In this document: positions 12,031 through 24,235 of the stretch, one piece after another
Layout of the letters: every line of letters begins with the position of its first letter
Numbering within the stretch: position 1 is the first letter of the stretch
Origin: Ceratothoa steindachneri
Lineage: Eukaryota > Arthropoda > Malacostraca > Isopoda > Cymothoidae
Length of the DNA: 64,000 bases
Assembly (NCBI GenBank): GCA_963969495.1
Contig: OZ018335.1
Span: 83,310,354-83,374,353 of the forward strand
Direction of reading: 5' to 3'
Program-made: the position numbers and the translations under genes
Notes under the pieces: model-generated
Told to the model about the DNA's origin: nothing
The model's database searches: none
Seen by the model: the letters and a program-made list of their open reading frames with translations, nothing else

Positions 12031-12652
12031 ATCAAGAAGACTGTGGAACCGAGCGGGATTTTCCTTCCCGAGGCTGTTCCTTTGGTCACATCTAAGAGTA
12101 TGGACTGCAATCTCAGTCAGAGGTATCATCGGACCATTCTTCTTCGAGGAATCTGGCGCGATAGTGACAATTACCAAGCAGCGGTACATTAAGGTCCTCA
12201 AAACCTTCAAGAGGGAGCTGCAGACCATGTTTCCGTCGCTTATGTGGAAGTTATGGTTTCAGCAGGATGGAGAAAGCTCTCACATCTCAAACCCTTTACG
12301 AGATTCGCTGAAGGAGAACTTTGGTGGCCTTATGATCAGTCTCAAGACTTATTTTGAATGAGCACCTCGCAGCATAGACCTTAGTCCCCCAGATTTCTTT
12401 CCCAGCGGCTACCTTAAAGACAGAATGTACGCTGGAAGAGCCAGAACCATCACGGAACTCAGGGAAGCCATTAGTGAAAAGATCAGAGCCATTAATCGGT
12501 CGGTTTGTAAGGATGTCATGGACCACTTTGCGCTGCGACTCAATAAATGCACAGAGCTAATTGAGGACATCTCGAACACGTGCTTTAGAATAAAGAAGGA
12601 AAGTAAAAAACTCACATGTTTTAATATGAAGTTTTGCAACACAATAAACTAG
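12030..12652 (+). pseudogene. Mariner-like (IS630 superfamily) transposase C-terminal half
   Basis: From about 12,075 the plus strand reads VWTAISVRGIIGPFFFE, then TVTITKQRYIKVLKTF with slight decay, WFQQDGESSHIS, LRDSLKENFGGLMISLKT, a stop at 12,361, and then DLSPPDFFPSGYLKDRMY. It ends with ITELREAISEKIRAI and HFALRLNKC near 12,560. The second catalytic aspartate (FQQDG) and the SPDLxPxDFFLWGYLK block, which bears the third, are the hallmarks of the transposase family abundant in insects and crustaceans. One internal stop separates two otherwise continuous frames. Nothing of the DNA-binding N-terminus is visible, so it is a 5'-truncated remnant. Its type differs from both the Tc1 copies beside it and the mariner fragment at the left edge. 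Confidence 0.8.
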
Positions 12653-13880
12653 TTACCACCAAAGTTTCATTCAATTTTTTTAGAAAAAAAAGAAATGAGA
12701 CCTATCGAAATGAGACCTATTATATAATGGCGAAGGCAATTTATTAATCTATACTAATGAATATGCCAATCAATCAGGAGATTTTTTAAAATTAGTAATG
12801 CCTAGGTCTTATTTAAAGCAACATTGTGTTAGATTCATTTATTAGAAATGATGGTGAGTGAAATACTTGAAGCTTATCGTGATTTATGAATACAAGAATG
12901 TAAAGAGTGACACTTTAACCTTATAAAACATTACAGAATTATATGGAAATGTGTTCAGGCAATTTTGGACCGAGGTTATAGCTTGGCATACTGCAATTGA
13001 TCTTAATGCTGTTAAGTCCCTTGTATATTCATGTCCTTATTTTTGGTGTAGATAGCTATGTCTCATTTAAATTTTGACAACATTCAAGTTATAAAATTTT
13101 CATAGAATTTCCGTTATGATTGGTGCTTTGTCTTGCTATATTTTATAACCCTACGCTACGAATATTTCTCTTTACTCCCAAAATAGAGAGGATGTGACCA
13201 TTATTATATTTTTTCTATATTGAATTCTCCTTTCCTTCCCTCTTTGGTGAAGGCAAAAATGTTGAATACTGTGCTCTGAAGTTTTCATTTTAATTAATAG
13301 AGCTTAGTCTAATTTGTGAGTGCCTGAATATTGTCCTAAGCCAGAGTCTTCCCTAGTTGGGAATCGGTCCGACAAACCATAAATTTTTCGCATTCTATGA
13401 TGCTTAGCCAAACATACCTCCTGCATTAGCTATTAGCTAGTTCGTATCTCCTGAATGCTTGAGGTGTATGCACTCTAAACCACGCTAATAGATTGGTAGG
13501 GAAAAGTTTGGAGTGGTTTGTAATTTGTAAATTAATATCGATTAAACATTTACCAGCTGCTCTTTCTAATATGGGTCAGCAATATCATGTTTTCATTATG
13601 CTGTGTTTGCTCCTTGAAATTTTTATTTCAGATTCCTCGTTTTGGGGGCAAACTGCACCTAATAAGCTTTTGAATAAAGGTAGCCCATCTAGACATATTT
13701 TGGAGAAAACGAAGGATAATCAATCCCATTAAGCCTACCTTGCGTATATACATATAAGATAAAAAATAATTATAATACACGATTGGTAGATAATGAATTA
13801 TTTGCGCACATGAGGGACATTTTGATGGAAAACTTCAAAAACTCTATCATGCATGGAATCTTTCAACTTTATAATACAAC
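12653..13880. other. Intergenic, AT-rich, no feature recognised
   Basis: No recognised gene or repeat. A 79-codon plus frame at 13,493-13,732 has no identifiable motif. The sequence ends at the CR1 tail at 13,882. Confidence 0.5.
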
Positions 13881-13881
13881 A

Positions 13882-13976
13882 AAAAGGAGTAACAACAACA
13901 AGGATAGAAAGTATCCTAGAAGACCTTACGATCCATTCAAGGAGGGTACGTTTGGACTAGCAATCGAGCGGGCACG
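13882..13976 (-). mobile_element. CR1 3'-tail fragment, very short copy
   Basis: About 95 bases match the 3' terminus of the CR1 family seen at 7,978 and 62,110. Shared blocks include agtaacaacaacaagg, ctagaagaccttacg, tccattcaa and tttggactagcaat. The match stops abruptly at the gggcac block, so only the 3' untranslated end was copied. It abuts the Tc1 remnant that begins near 13,985. Confidence 0.75.
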
Positions 13977-13984
13977 GGCTATCT

Positions 13985-14717
13985 CTGTTGCAGCTTTGTT
14001 GATCACCTTTTATGACTTCTTTCGACGAAATGTGACGTCTATCGGCATAGACATCAGTTTCAATGATGGGTCCTAACTTGCATTTGGGTGGAGAAGAGAG
14101 AGGCTGGCAGCCACGCCTTGTTTTTCGTAAGAGCTGAGTGGGATGGAACGTAGTCATGCATGAAAACTAGATTAATCGAATTGAAAACGGTAAGTTATCT
14201 AGCGAGGGAGCCAAGACCTCCTTCAAAGGATTGAAGTGGGCTGCTTCGGTCACTTTAACTGTATCAGACACCCTAAATGGGCCAACGAGTCTGTCTACGC
14301 TCAATTATACCTGCCCACAAATTCACTTCTCCTCCCAGCTGTTGACGTCGCAAATGTTGGTGACGCTCATTTCAGAAATTAACCCAAACATTTGCCCAAC
14401 CTTCAGATCCGTCAAGGATCGCCCTGGTTTTCTCAGTGAACAAAACGCAACTCATGTCAAACTTTATGTATTTCCGAGCCAATTGAAGCCTTAAAGTGTT
14501 TTAACGGGACTTTTAAGAAGACAGTGACCAGGAAGCTTGCACGGAATTCATGTGTCCTAGTATATGGTTCCTGGTGGGCTTCGGTATATTGAGACGACCA
14601 GTAGAGGTAAAATTGACTTTCCTTGTATGTCCGGGTTTCCCCCTGTAACTGTAACCCAATTTTATTCATATGGCTAACTATAACATTTTCATTAACACAG
14701 GGTGCTTTAGAAATCAT
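13985..14717 (-). pseudogene. Tc1-type transposase remnant, copy 2 (inverted)
   Basis: Read on the minus strand from about 14,460, this gives DMSCVLFTEKTRAILDGSEG, then GWANVWVNF, NERHQHLRRQQLGG, LWAGIIERR and, after a frameshift, VGPFRVSDTVKV. Near 14,190-14,130 it has LDNLPFSIRLIFMHDYVPSH, the region with the second catalytic aspartate (HDN replaced by HDY). It is a paralogue of the plus-strand copy at 9.6-10.2 kb, with the shared DMSCVLF and GWANV blocks. Stops and frameshifts are frequent. The upstream frame 14,717-14,457 probably covers the decayed N-terminal side. Confidence 0.65.
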
Positions 14718-15825
14718 CTAACCATGTCTACATGGCGAACTAACTTCTCCGCACTAACATGAACAAAGGTGTTTTAAACACTTTCCTTAATGATGAAAAA
14801 CTTTCTTTCATCATTGAATCCTCTGTGAAGTCTCATTGTTCTTAAAGAGGGAAAGTTTATTAGCTGTTAATTTAGCCCCTAAAATAAGAATTTGGGATTA
14901 ATATTGAAGAACGGACGTACCAGACCACATCGAACAACATAAAATTAGTGTTAGCATTTTGTGAAGACCAGCTGAATAAAGTGTCGTCGAAATTGATTCA
15001 AAGAGAGCCCACAAATCTTAACTTTCCCTACCAAAGGGGTTAGCGTGCTTTAAAGTGTATAGAATATAAGTAAATTGTAATAAGTCATTGAATAGCAACC
15101 TATTAGTGTGTAGTACCCCTTCTAACCCGGATAAATGATAACCATATTCGTATCGATTCCTCAACTTGACGAAACACCACTGAAAAGATGTTCATCCATT
15201 CTGTCTTGATCGTTGTCCACAGTTCATAGTAATTTGTAGATCCGCACCCTAGGGTGCCATAGATCTGGCCACTACCTCCAATAATTGCTCTATAAATTTC
15301 GGCTGGGTCTCAACGTGGGTTCTACATCATTCGTCGGAACTCTATGATAATTTTACTCAAACCAGTTCTGGGCAACTTGAGGCCCGATTACACAGTGCAT
15401 TATACTGCTCGAATATCCAATCATTTTTGGTATACATTACCTCTATGAATGCATGTAAATGTTCACACAACAGCGCAAAATAGCCATCAACAGACTATAA
15501 TGTAGTTACTTAGATCCATCCCATGTCACTAGAACACACTTCACCCAGGTATGGAAACAATAGTATCATGCACGGTGCTTTGTTAAAAAATATGGAACAT
15601 GGCTTTAGGATTTAGGCCACAGCCCCGAACACTTATTAGCCAGAAACAGGTTTCAGCGTAACAAATCGGTCCATGCTGTATGTTCCTAGTCATCAAGGGT
15701 GAAATTGTTGACATCTCGAGCACAGATAAGGCACTATGTAATGTAATGTGGGGTTAACAGGGCACTCTAGTCGGTCTTCTGCTAGAAAATTTCATGGAAG
15801 GTGAAGAAGGCTGCAATGACTCGAT
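14718..15825. other. Intergenic, no feature recognised
   Basis: No recognisable gene, repeat or element was seen on either strand. Confidence 0.45.
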
Positions 15826-16976
15826 GGATATAATAATATAATAATAAAAGGTATTTAATGCGCCCTTCAGGGCTGTTAGCTCTTACAGAGCGCAGGTTGT
15901 GTAGCAAGTGTAGAGAAAGTTTACAGGGAAGAGAAGACAATTCTAAAGAGATCAGTCTTCAGGAGACATTTAAAAGTAGCAAGAGGGAGAGGATCGGACT
16001 TCGTCAGGAAGAGCCTTCCAGAGTCTAGGAGCACAAACCGAGAAGTAACGGTCACCCATCAAGCAGAGAACAGAACGAAGAGTGTTCAGGATTGGAGCGA
16101 GGTTAGACCGGAGTGCCCGAGGAGTTTGACGACGGGAGAGGGACGATGGGAGAGGGCAGACGAGATATAAGGTGTAGCCTCGAGATTTAGGGCCTTGTAG
16201 GTGATGACAAGAATTTTATAGTGGGTATGGAAGCGAACAGGTAACCAGTGTAGCTCCTGTAACAGAGGCATCAAAGGAGAGAACTGGGGACGGCAAAGGA
16301 GGAGCCGGGCAACATAGCTTTGAACTAGTTGTAGGGGGCGAAGTGACAAAGAAGGGAGATTCACTAGACGAAAATTGCAGTAGTCTAAGTGTGAGGTGAC
16401 GAAGGCATAAATAGCAGTCTCAAGGCTTCGTCGATAAAAATGGGAGCAAATACGTGAAAAGTTGCGGAGGGAACCAAGGGAAGACTTACAGATACGATGG
16501 ATGTGCGCTTTAAATGAGAGTTGCTCGTCGAAAATAACACCAAAATTACTAACGGTAAAAGAGAAAGACGACATTAGTTTCCCCAAGGTTAAGGGAGGGG
16601 AAGAGGGGTCTAGATTTCTCAACCATTGAAGCGGTACCAACAAGAAGAACTTCAGTTTTATCCTGGTTAAGTTTGATAAAGTTGGCAGACAGCCATTCGT
16701 TTATGGACGTATAGGCTGAAAGGAGCTTGGTAATAGATTGAAAGGAGGACACAGGGGATAAGGAAAGGTATATCCGAGTGTCATCTGCATAGAGGTGGAA
16801 AAACAGGCCCAAATTGCGAAGAATGGAGGCAAGAGGAAGTAAGTAGATGCAAAAGAGGAGGGGACCGAGGACTGAGACCTGAAGCACTCCAAAATGAATG
16901 AGCGTGTGCTCGGAGGAGAGGTTATCGAGCGCGACCGACTAAGTGCGGGAGGAGAGGTATGAGCGGAACCAAGCAT
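15826..16976 (-). mobile_element. L2-like (CR1 superfamily) LINE, RT C-terminal half
   Basis: Minus-strand reverse transcriptase remnant. The palm reads SVLGPLLFCIYLLPLASILR, then FFHLYADDTRIYLSL, with the catalytic YADD intact at about 16,790. It continues NEWLSANFIKLNQDKTEVLL. After a frameshift come FGVIFDEQLSFKAHIHRICK, FVTSHLDYCNF and LQELHWLPVRFHTHYKILVI (16,643-16,086), the typical thumb/tail of L2-clade elements. A final part near 16,060-16,000 reads RYFSVCAPRLWKALPDEVR. The 3' end at about 15,830 is a short (TAA/TTA)n run. Endonuclease and RT fingers are missing, so this is a 5'-truncated copy with at least one frameshift in the remaining part. Confidence 0.82.
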
Positions 16977-19900
16977 TATGTACTTCCTGCTTTGAATTTA
17001 GATATGATTTGAGCAGGGGTTACTTGTCGTTTACCATGGCAAAACCTAGCCAATTACTGATAGTCAACATAATCAACCACCCGAGGTGGGTCTCAGCGCT
17101 CTTCACTTGGGCGGTAATGCCTTTCGTGAAGCCGTAGATGGTTGGATGTTGAAAGTTCACACTATCATTCCTTTCGAACTTCAATAATTCACGTCACCTT
17201 GCCACGATGATCCTAGCCGTTATTCACACTGACCTATGAGATGTCAGATCACAACTGATACACGTCTCATAATTTCCATACCCTCAGGATATGGGGAGAT
17301 TGCCAACTAATATATAAGGAAGCCAAATATTTTTTTAATCAGAACGCCAATTACATTGATTTAATTTCGCCGAATAAAATTAGCTGGTAAAATTTATTTT
17401 CTCACATTAAAAGGTAAATTTTAGAGTAATGTTTTGACTTATATCGTTAATTCAAATGCATATATCTACATCCTCTCCTCCCTTGTTGAATAAGGATTAA
17501 GGGAGAGAGGAGCGGAATAAATAAAGAAAATTCCGTATTAATTTCGGCGCAATTATTTATATCTTTGGTAGTTCGCTTTGTACCTTTCAAAATGTAGTGA
17601 ATTAATTTATTGGGGATTACAAGTCAATCATATTTTTCTACCCGCTTTCATTTAGTTCATATTTAATTATTTCTCTATATCACTAGCTCTTTTTATGAAT
17701 CAGAATGACTTCGCGTCTTGTATCTTAATTCTGTAAATGCACTAGTCCTTTCTGTTAGCTAACTTCGGTGTCATTAGGATAACCTCAAGTAAGCGAGATT
17801 TATTACAGAGAGCCCTACATCTAACGATGTATGTGTACATCTCTTAATGTTGTTTCATGCGTACGAGTCTTTTAGGCAACTCTAAGAATCATAGTGGCAT
17901 TTACCATAATCGTTATATCTAAACTAACGAAAGAACTTCTGGTTGTTTTTTGCTTCTCTGTTGTTTAATATTTGAATTCACTAGGAAAAATTAGGCAATT
18001 GACATTATTAAAAAAAAATAGCTATGAAAAAAACAACTGTTAGTTAGTTTATATGTTTTTGAAGATTAATTTAAGTAGTGTTGAATTAGCAGGAGGAGAA
18101 ATCTTTTAGTCACCTATTTCTTTCCTTTTATGTAGCAAACAATACTTTTTTCTCTGGCCAATCTCTCTGTGTAGTAGCAATAGGTGTGAGAGTCCGAGTG
18201 CAACATATCTATTCATCTCTCCCATCACTATTTTTTGTGTTTATGAATTATCATAAATAGCATAACTCTCAGAATCTATTTACTTTCTATGTGTCTTGGA
18301 TTAATATCGTTTATTTGGTTTATGCTTCATTTTCAATTTTTATTTTTATAGGGTACTTGCTAAATTATTTTGAAAATATTAAAAACAACCCCTCTACCAA
18401 GTTTAGACATTAAAATTTATTTTGCTAACGTTTTTAGGTGCTAGAAATACGAATATGATGTTCGATACCGCCGCAATTCACTTACTTTCTGCATAAAAAT
18501 TTCATTCCTTTTATAATTACTCGTATTTAATCCGATTTCACAAAGCTTGTTTTTTCTTATTTTGTCACCGCGTAATATCAATCAACATTGTAGCGACTAA
18601 CACCTTTTGGCAATCGCCATTGGTTTCTGTCGTTCGTAGAGTCTTAAATAAAACAACAACCACTACCATATTTCAATGGTTCTTTGTTTAGTTATCTCAT
18701 TAGTAAGAGCATAAACTAGGTCTTGTTTGTTTTCTACCAAATTTCAAACTATGTGAAAGCCGAGCCTTTTTCGTTTGATTGCAACAAGAAAAGGCTAATT
18801 TTACGGGTCTCCTTTTAAGGAATAGATTCTATAATATATCCCGTGCACACATTACTTATATCCTCTATAAAGGATAGTAATCTGAGGCAGATGAACAGAA
18901 TATAATTAGATTCGATTCGTGCATATCCTTTCTTTTCCGTTCATTTGATTTAGCGCGCAAGAAAAAAACAATTCAAATTTTGGAGGCAACACGTAACAAT
19001 TGTTTGCAATGAAAAAGACGTTACTTTACCGTCTGCAGCGATTTGTGACGTCAGTTCTTTATATTTGAAAGTATAATCTTCCAGAAATGAAGAAATGCCT
19101 AAAAATGTGATGTTTAGATTGTGATTATAGCCCTTCTAAACATTTGGAGACTCATAATTACCCACTGTTTATTCTTAAGGGAAATCAAGTGCCCCAAAAT
19201 GTTTGCCTAAGTGTGTTTTAGACCTACACCGCAATACATTTATGTTTAATTCGTAGAGGAATGTCTCTAAAACTAAAGAACATGAATGGCAATCCAAATT
19301 AAATCCGGTCAAAGTTTTGCGTTGAATCGCCTCTAAATGTTGGTGGACCCGCAAAGATGTTGAGATATATAAACGATCTATTAAAGGATGGTGGGTTTTA
19401 GCCGGAATAGAAAGAGGTAGTAAGAATTATTTCTAGTTTCTATCCATGACCGGAGTAAAGCTATTTTGCTTGCCATCCTAAAAGAATAGGTTTGCCAGGT
19501 GCAACAATTATCGATGACTACAGGAAAGCGTACGACTGTTTAGAGGAGGAATAAGGTTTTCGTCATTTAACTATCAACCCCTACATTAACTTCGTCATCC
19601 TAGTTCCTAGAGCTCACATCCAGAACATTGAACGCGCCTGGGAAGGCGTTAAAAGTGTCATTTTTTTAATACAAATGAAGAAACCCCTTCTTTCATGGCT
19701 ATCTGGCATGTGCGTACTTCCTAAAAACGTTAAAACATCGCTTCCATGATTTCCTCAGTCACGCAGTAAAGTTACATAATCCTGCCTACGAAATGTAACA
19801 TCTTCCTTCATAATGAAACCCTAATGATAGGCTTCCAAACTGTGTATATTACGAGTTGATTACAAATAGCAAGCTGGGTGTGTAGGGGGTGAACTTCCGC

Positions 19901-21510
19901 CATTAAATATGAATATGAGAGTACTTCGCACCTAATTTTTTTTAAATAATCACATTAGAAGACAAATTGCAGTCTTTGACGATGTATAATCGTCTTAGTC
20001 GAGGAAATTTCCTATTTTTCGCGAAATTATAGTTACTTTTCACGGTTGCTTTTTTCAGATAAATGTCTAACGAAAGCTATTTCCATGAAAAGAAACATCA
20101 TGTTCACTTTCCTGACCACTGAAAAAATATATTTTATTTCCATAAATTCCTGGTGCGGATGTTCTTAAATTTTCCCAATTATTTCTTAGGAATTCCTCCT
20201 ATCAATTTGGTGATAGGATCATTTAAATACCGATAAATATTGTGTTCATTTTCGTTCAAGAAAGAAATTTGAATGAAATTGTATTCAGGATATGGCGACA
20301 ATTCCATTTATACGAATGGAAGGAATATTGCAGTTGGGAAAAATTTTAATCATCTTCAGAACTTTTGATTAGTTTTAGGCTTGCTAATTTATCCGTGACG
20401 AATGGAGGCGGCATTGTTACCAACTGAATCAATTTGAACGTTAAATTACGAAACGGCAGACTAGACTGAGATGAAAATTAATAAAACGAAGGAGGTATTT
20501 ATTTGTGTCAAAGGGGTATAATGAGAAACCACTTGCGTTACATTCCCAATGGGATTCTCCAATGCAATTAAGATTCAGACCTGTTTACAATTACTCTAAT
20601 TGGAGAGTTGCCATCGACGTTTCTCAGTTTAGAACGCAAATTCATTAAACTTCTTTGGTGATATTCACGATTGGGGAAAATACTGTTATTTCATTGGCTC
20701 TGCCAACTCTTAATTTTTGTGGCCAGTCAGATATGAGACTTTCAGGAGAGTAGAAGAATCATAATCTATAAATCACTCGCAAAATTCTCTTACATCAAGG
20801 AACTTGTTTTTAGTGAGACCAAGTAATTTAAATGCACTGTATATGATTCATTTCCGCTAAACATTGTATATATATAAGAGATTCATTGGTTATGCTTTAG
20901 TACTTTTGTACCAGTTAAACATGTAAAAGAAAATAATACGCTTAGTCCCTTGCCACTATGGTTAATCGGACAATCATTGGCCCTGACATAGCTAAGTGAA
21001 ACCCTCCTGTCCAGTTGAGCTTTGTTAAGACAAATTGGTTCTATCAGAGTGTTATTGAATGCTAATGCGTTGAGTGTAAAATGTACTGCAAAGCTGCATG
21101 AGAGTATGCTTCTGCTAAAATTTGTCTATTAGAATGGAGGTATAGGATGGAGGAGGAAGGACAGATCTTGAGCCAAAGCAGAGAGGCAAACAGACAACTT
21201 GAGTGGGATGTTTGGTGTGCTAAGAATAAATGGATTGAAGAACTTCTGGATAGCTTATGTCATGGTGTGAACAATGCTTGATCTGGGGTGCTAAGGTAAA
21301 AAGAATAAAGGCAAACATGAAAGAAAATTTAGAGTTTTATTGGATAGAGTAAATTGAGTGTGATCGTCTGTAGATCAGTAATGAGGCTGTGCCAATGATT
21401 TGAATGAGTGTCATGATGTAATGGTTGGGTAGGATTTTTTGAGCTGGATAATTATGTGGCTGTAGTGTAGTACCCTGTGATGATAGAAGTGAAGGAGTGA
21501 AATCAGTTGT
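16977..21510. other. AT-rich gene desert, 4.5 kb
   Basis: No open frame of useful length, no recognisable transposon motif and no long repeat on either strand. It may be intergenic or intronic host DNA, or elements too old to recognise. Confidence 0.5.
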
Positions 21511-21515
21511 TTGAA

Positions 21516-21646
21516 GTGTAGCGACGCCCGAATTGCAAGGTGAAGTAGGCTTAAAAAGGAAATTCACGAATAAACACTATTGGACCTATGAAATCCTGAG
21601 ATAATATGCCATTTGGTATCAATGAACAAATGAGATATAGAGCGAA

Positions 21647-21688
<42 letters not shown>

Positions 21689-21935
21689 GGAAATTATCAA
21701 GAAACTAAAAAATGCTGTCAAATATAACAATAACTATATCCAACATGGTTCTTTATAAAATATATATTTATATATATACATATATATATAATGTTAACTC
21801 ACAATTTTACATAGGGAGTGACACTCGAATTGCAAGAGGAAGTGTGCTCAATAGACTAGCCTCACAAATGAACACCATTTTGGACCTATGAAATCTTGCA
21901 ATTGGGCACACATATTAACAAATGAAATAACATGG
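21516..21935. repeat. Diverged direct repeat (about 120 bp, twice) around (AT)n
   Basis: The segments 21,516-21,640 and 21,815-21,932 align. Shared blocks are cgaattgcaag, gaagt(a/g)(g/t)gct, aa(t/a)(a/g)aacac, ttggacctatgaaatc and aacaaatga. Between them lie two AT microsatellites (about 21,655-21,683 and 21,760-21,790). It could be a tandem duplication or the ends of a lost element. Confidence 0.65.
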
Positions 21936-23387
21936 CGTGTAGTAGCAATAAACCAAAGTAGAATAACGCGAAATATTTATATTACAATGGTACATTTATT
22001 AATTAAATTATGAATGTAAAAAGGCAAGCGAATAGTCGGAAGTTCCCACGCGAACACACAAACATACACACATCAGAAAACGGCTGCGAGCAGAATGGTC
22101 TCAATACAAGAAACGAGCCAGCCGTAACGGAGTCGGGTACCTGCGATACGACAAAATAAAATTTTCTCTTACCTTACTCTTGCTGCCAGCTTTGATGGGC
22201 CAAATGCGTCTACATTTAAACACACAGACCCTTCGACTCCACCCATCAGTCTCAACAAAGGAAGAAACGAACATACCTCTGACCCTATAAGCTCCGCCTC
22301 CCGTCCAGATTAGGAGAAAAGAATTCACGCCTTCTTAATTGGAGGTGGTATCTTTAGACAGTTTGAAACATTCTTACAATTATAATTCATTCATCATTGT
22401 TAGTATCATCCAGTCAGAATGACAGCCTTTAACCTAAACATTAAGTATGCCTGAAGAAGAAGGCATTGGGACCGGTATGGGGTGCTCCTTTCCCAAAGAG
22501 GTAGACTCGGACTGGTGACGCCTCGAAGGATGTAGATGAAGAAGCCTGGCGAATTCCCTCATCAAAAATAAAGAGTCCTCCATCTAAATCCTTGGTCCGG
22601 TTACACCTTCACCTCCATAACTAGTAAACCCTTTAACCGGACAGTAAGTTAACCAAAGAGGAAAAAACCTGGACTTGTCGGACCATCAACGAGCAGACCA
22701 AGGGGAAGTAAAATTCACCAACCCAAGCCTAATCTCACCTGTAAAAGAGGTAGGCATGGTTAACTCCATGACCGTCTACATCGCCTTTCAAGAGGCAAAC
22801 GTCTGAATGTTAAGAAGATCATTTCATTTCTACACACCAGGTTACTGCAAGCAGCTGAATGAGCTAAGATGAACATGGACAGGTGGACGTAGGTGGAAAC
22901 CTAACCATGCAGAAGATTTTTCAGTCTCCTCATACGAACACAGAGCCGATCATCGTTGCTCAAAGGGCCAACACTAAACCAGGAGGAAATCCACATACGA
23001 TCTCACCCCATTCGTTCGAGCATAGTGTTGAACTATGTATAATAACAATAATAGAGTTTAAAAATGCCCGTGCATATCAGGTTAAAGTGAAAATCAAGTT
23101 ACTTTCTAGTTAACTAGGCGTAAATTCAGTGTTTATTCAGTTTAAAAATATTAGGGATGATAAAAAATATTCTAGTGTCCGGTAGTGTAAAGAATTACAT
23201 TAATATTCCTAGTAAGAATCGAATGTATATATTCTGTAAAATTATTAATAACCCAGTATCAAGTGTACAAAGTTAATGTAAATATTAATTTGAAGTTAGC
23301 CTCATATTCTTTCTTACTTCTCTGCATATACAAATTAATGTCTATAAAAGTAGTAAAAGAAGTGAAAAGTAATAGTTTTTTCGCAGA
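21936..23387. other. Unassigned stretch, partly GC-richer
   Basis: From 22,000 to 23,000 the base composition is more balanced than in the flanks. Short frames (22,328-22,101 minus; 22,883-23,113 plus) carry no known motif. It lies immediately 3' of the gypsy gag-protease remnant (minus orientation), so it could include decayed retrotransposon sequence, but I cannot show this. Confidence 0.35.
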
Positions 23388-24235
23388 TTAGGATCTCCTG
23401 CTTGGAAATCCGGACACCATAAATATTAACACACTTGGTCTGCTATGGTTTGTAACAAAGAATCGAAGGATTGGTACCACTTTAAAAATCATGTGTTTCA
23501 ACCAAACATAAAAAATTGAAATAAGAAAAGGGGGATTCAAGGGGATATGGCGTTCTGTTTCCTTCTTCTTATGAGATCGGGTGAGGAGGGGTTGAGCCGC
23601 GGGGGTAGAGGAAAGCAAAGGAAACTTCCCAATCAGAACAGCGCAGAATTTTATTAGGGTTGCTACTACTTGAGCTCGGCTGGTAAAGTACACACACTCG
23701 AGGAAACATTTCACGATGGGGAACCGGTTTGCAATCCCCGGTACGTCATGTATTACCTGTAATACGACATGGTTTGAAGAAACCGGGGGAAGTAGTTTGT
23801 ACAAAACCACTATACAAGTACACCCTGTATTTCAGATAAGGGTGGAGACGCGGCAGCCGTTTACTGCTCTGGTCTCAAACTTTAAGCCTCCATGGGTACT
23901 TCTTTCAAAAAAGAAATTAACATGGTGGCCAGCGGCAGTAAAGGCAGAGGGAGAGGAAGATGGTTCAATTTGCAACGGTGGTGGAGCGGAGGTAACACTA
24001 AGTTGGTGAACTTGGTTGAGAGAACTGCAGCGAAATTGAGAGTTCTGAGGGCAGTTGGTCTTCACATGACCTTTAACACCGCACAAGAACCACACAATAG
24101 GCCTCTTGGGGAAGGATTAGGAGGAGATGGGGATTTGATGAGAAAGTTTGATGTCCCGAGATCCAGAAGAAAAGAAGTTTCTTGGCTTCGAGGGGCCAGT
24201 TACTTCCATCAACTTACTTTGTTAATGGAAAGGAA
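23388..24235 (-). pseudogene. Ty3/gypsy-type gag-protease remnant (second copy of the 51.7-56 kb family)
   Basis: On the minus strand, a gag linker leads into a zinc knuckle (WFLCGVKGHVKTNC), then QVHQLSVTSAPPP, GLKFETRAVNGCRVSTL, and the protease region. Block by block this aligns with the larger element at 54.3-55.4 kb: QVHQVTATLPPE, GLNFETGSINGCKVSTLV and IKFCAVLI are its counterparts. Here the first zinc-binding cysteine is tryptophan, a stop precedes the protease, and the catalytic DTG reads NTG. The protease tail (KLLPPVSSNHVVLQVIHDV, YFTSRAQVVATLIKFCAVLI) is open in 23,810-23,388. No integrase or RT follows, so the copy is truncated. Confidence 0.75.

Noticed and set aside
11704..12228. 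174-codon minus-strand open frame
   Set aside because: Its part beyond 12,040 is the antisense of the mariner-like transposase; the rest has no recognisable domain.
16943..17137. 64-codon plus frame at the L2 boundary
   Set aside because: Starts within antisense LINE sequence and has no motif.
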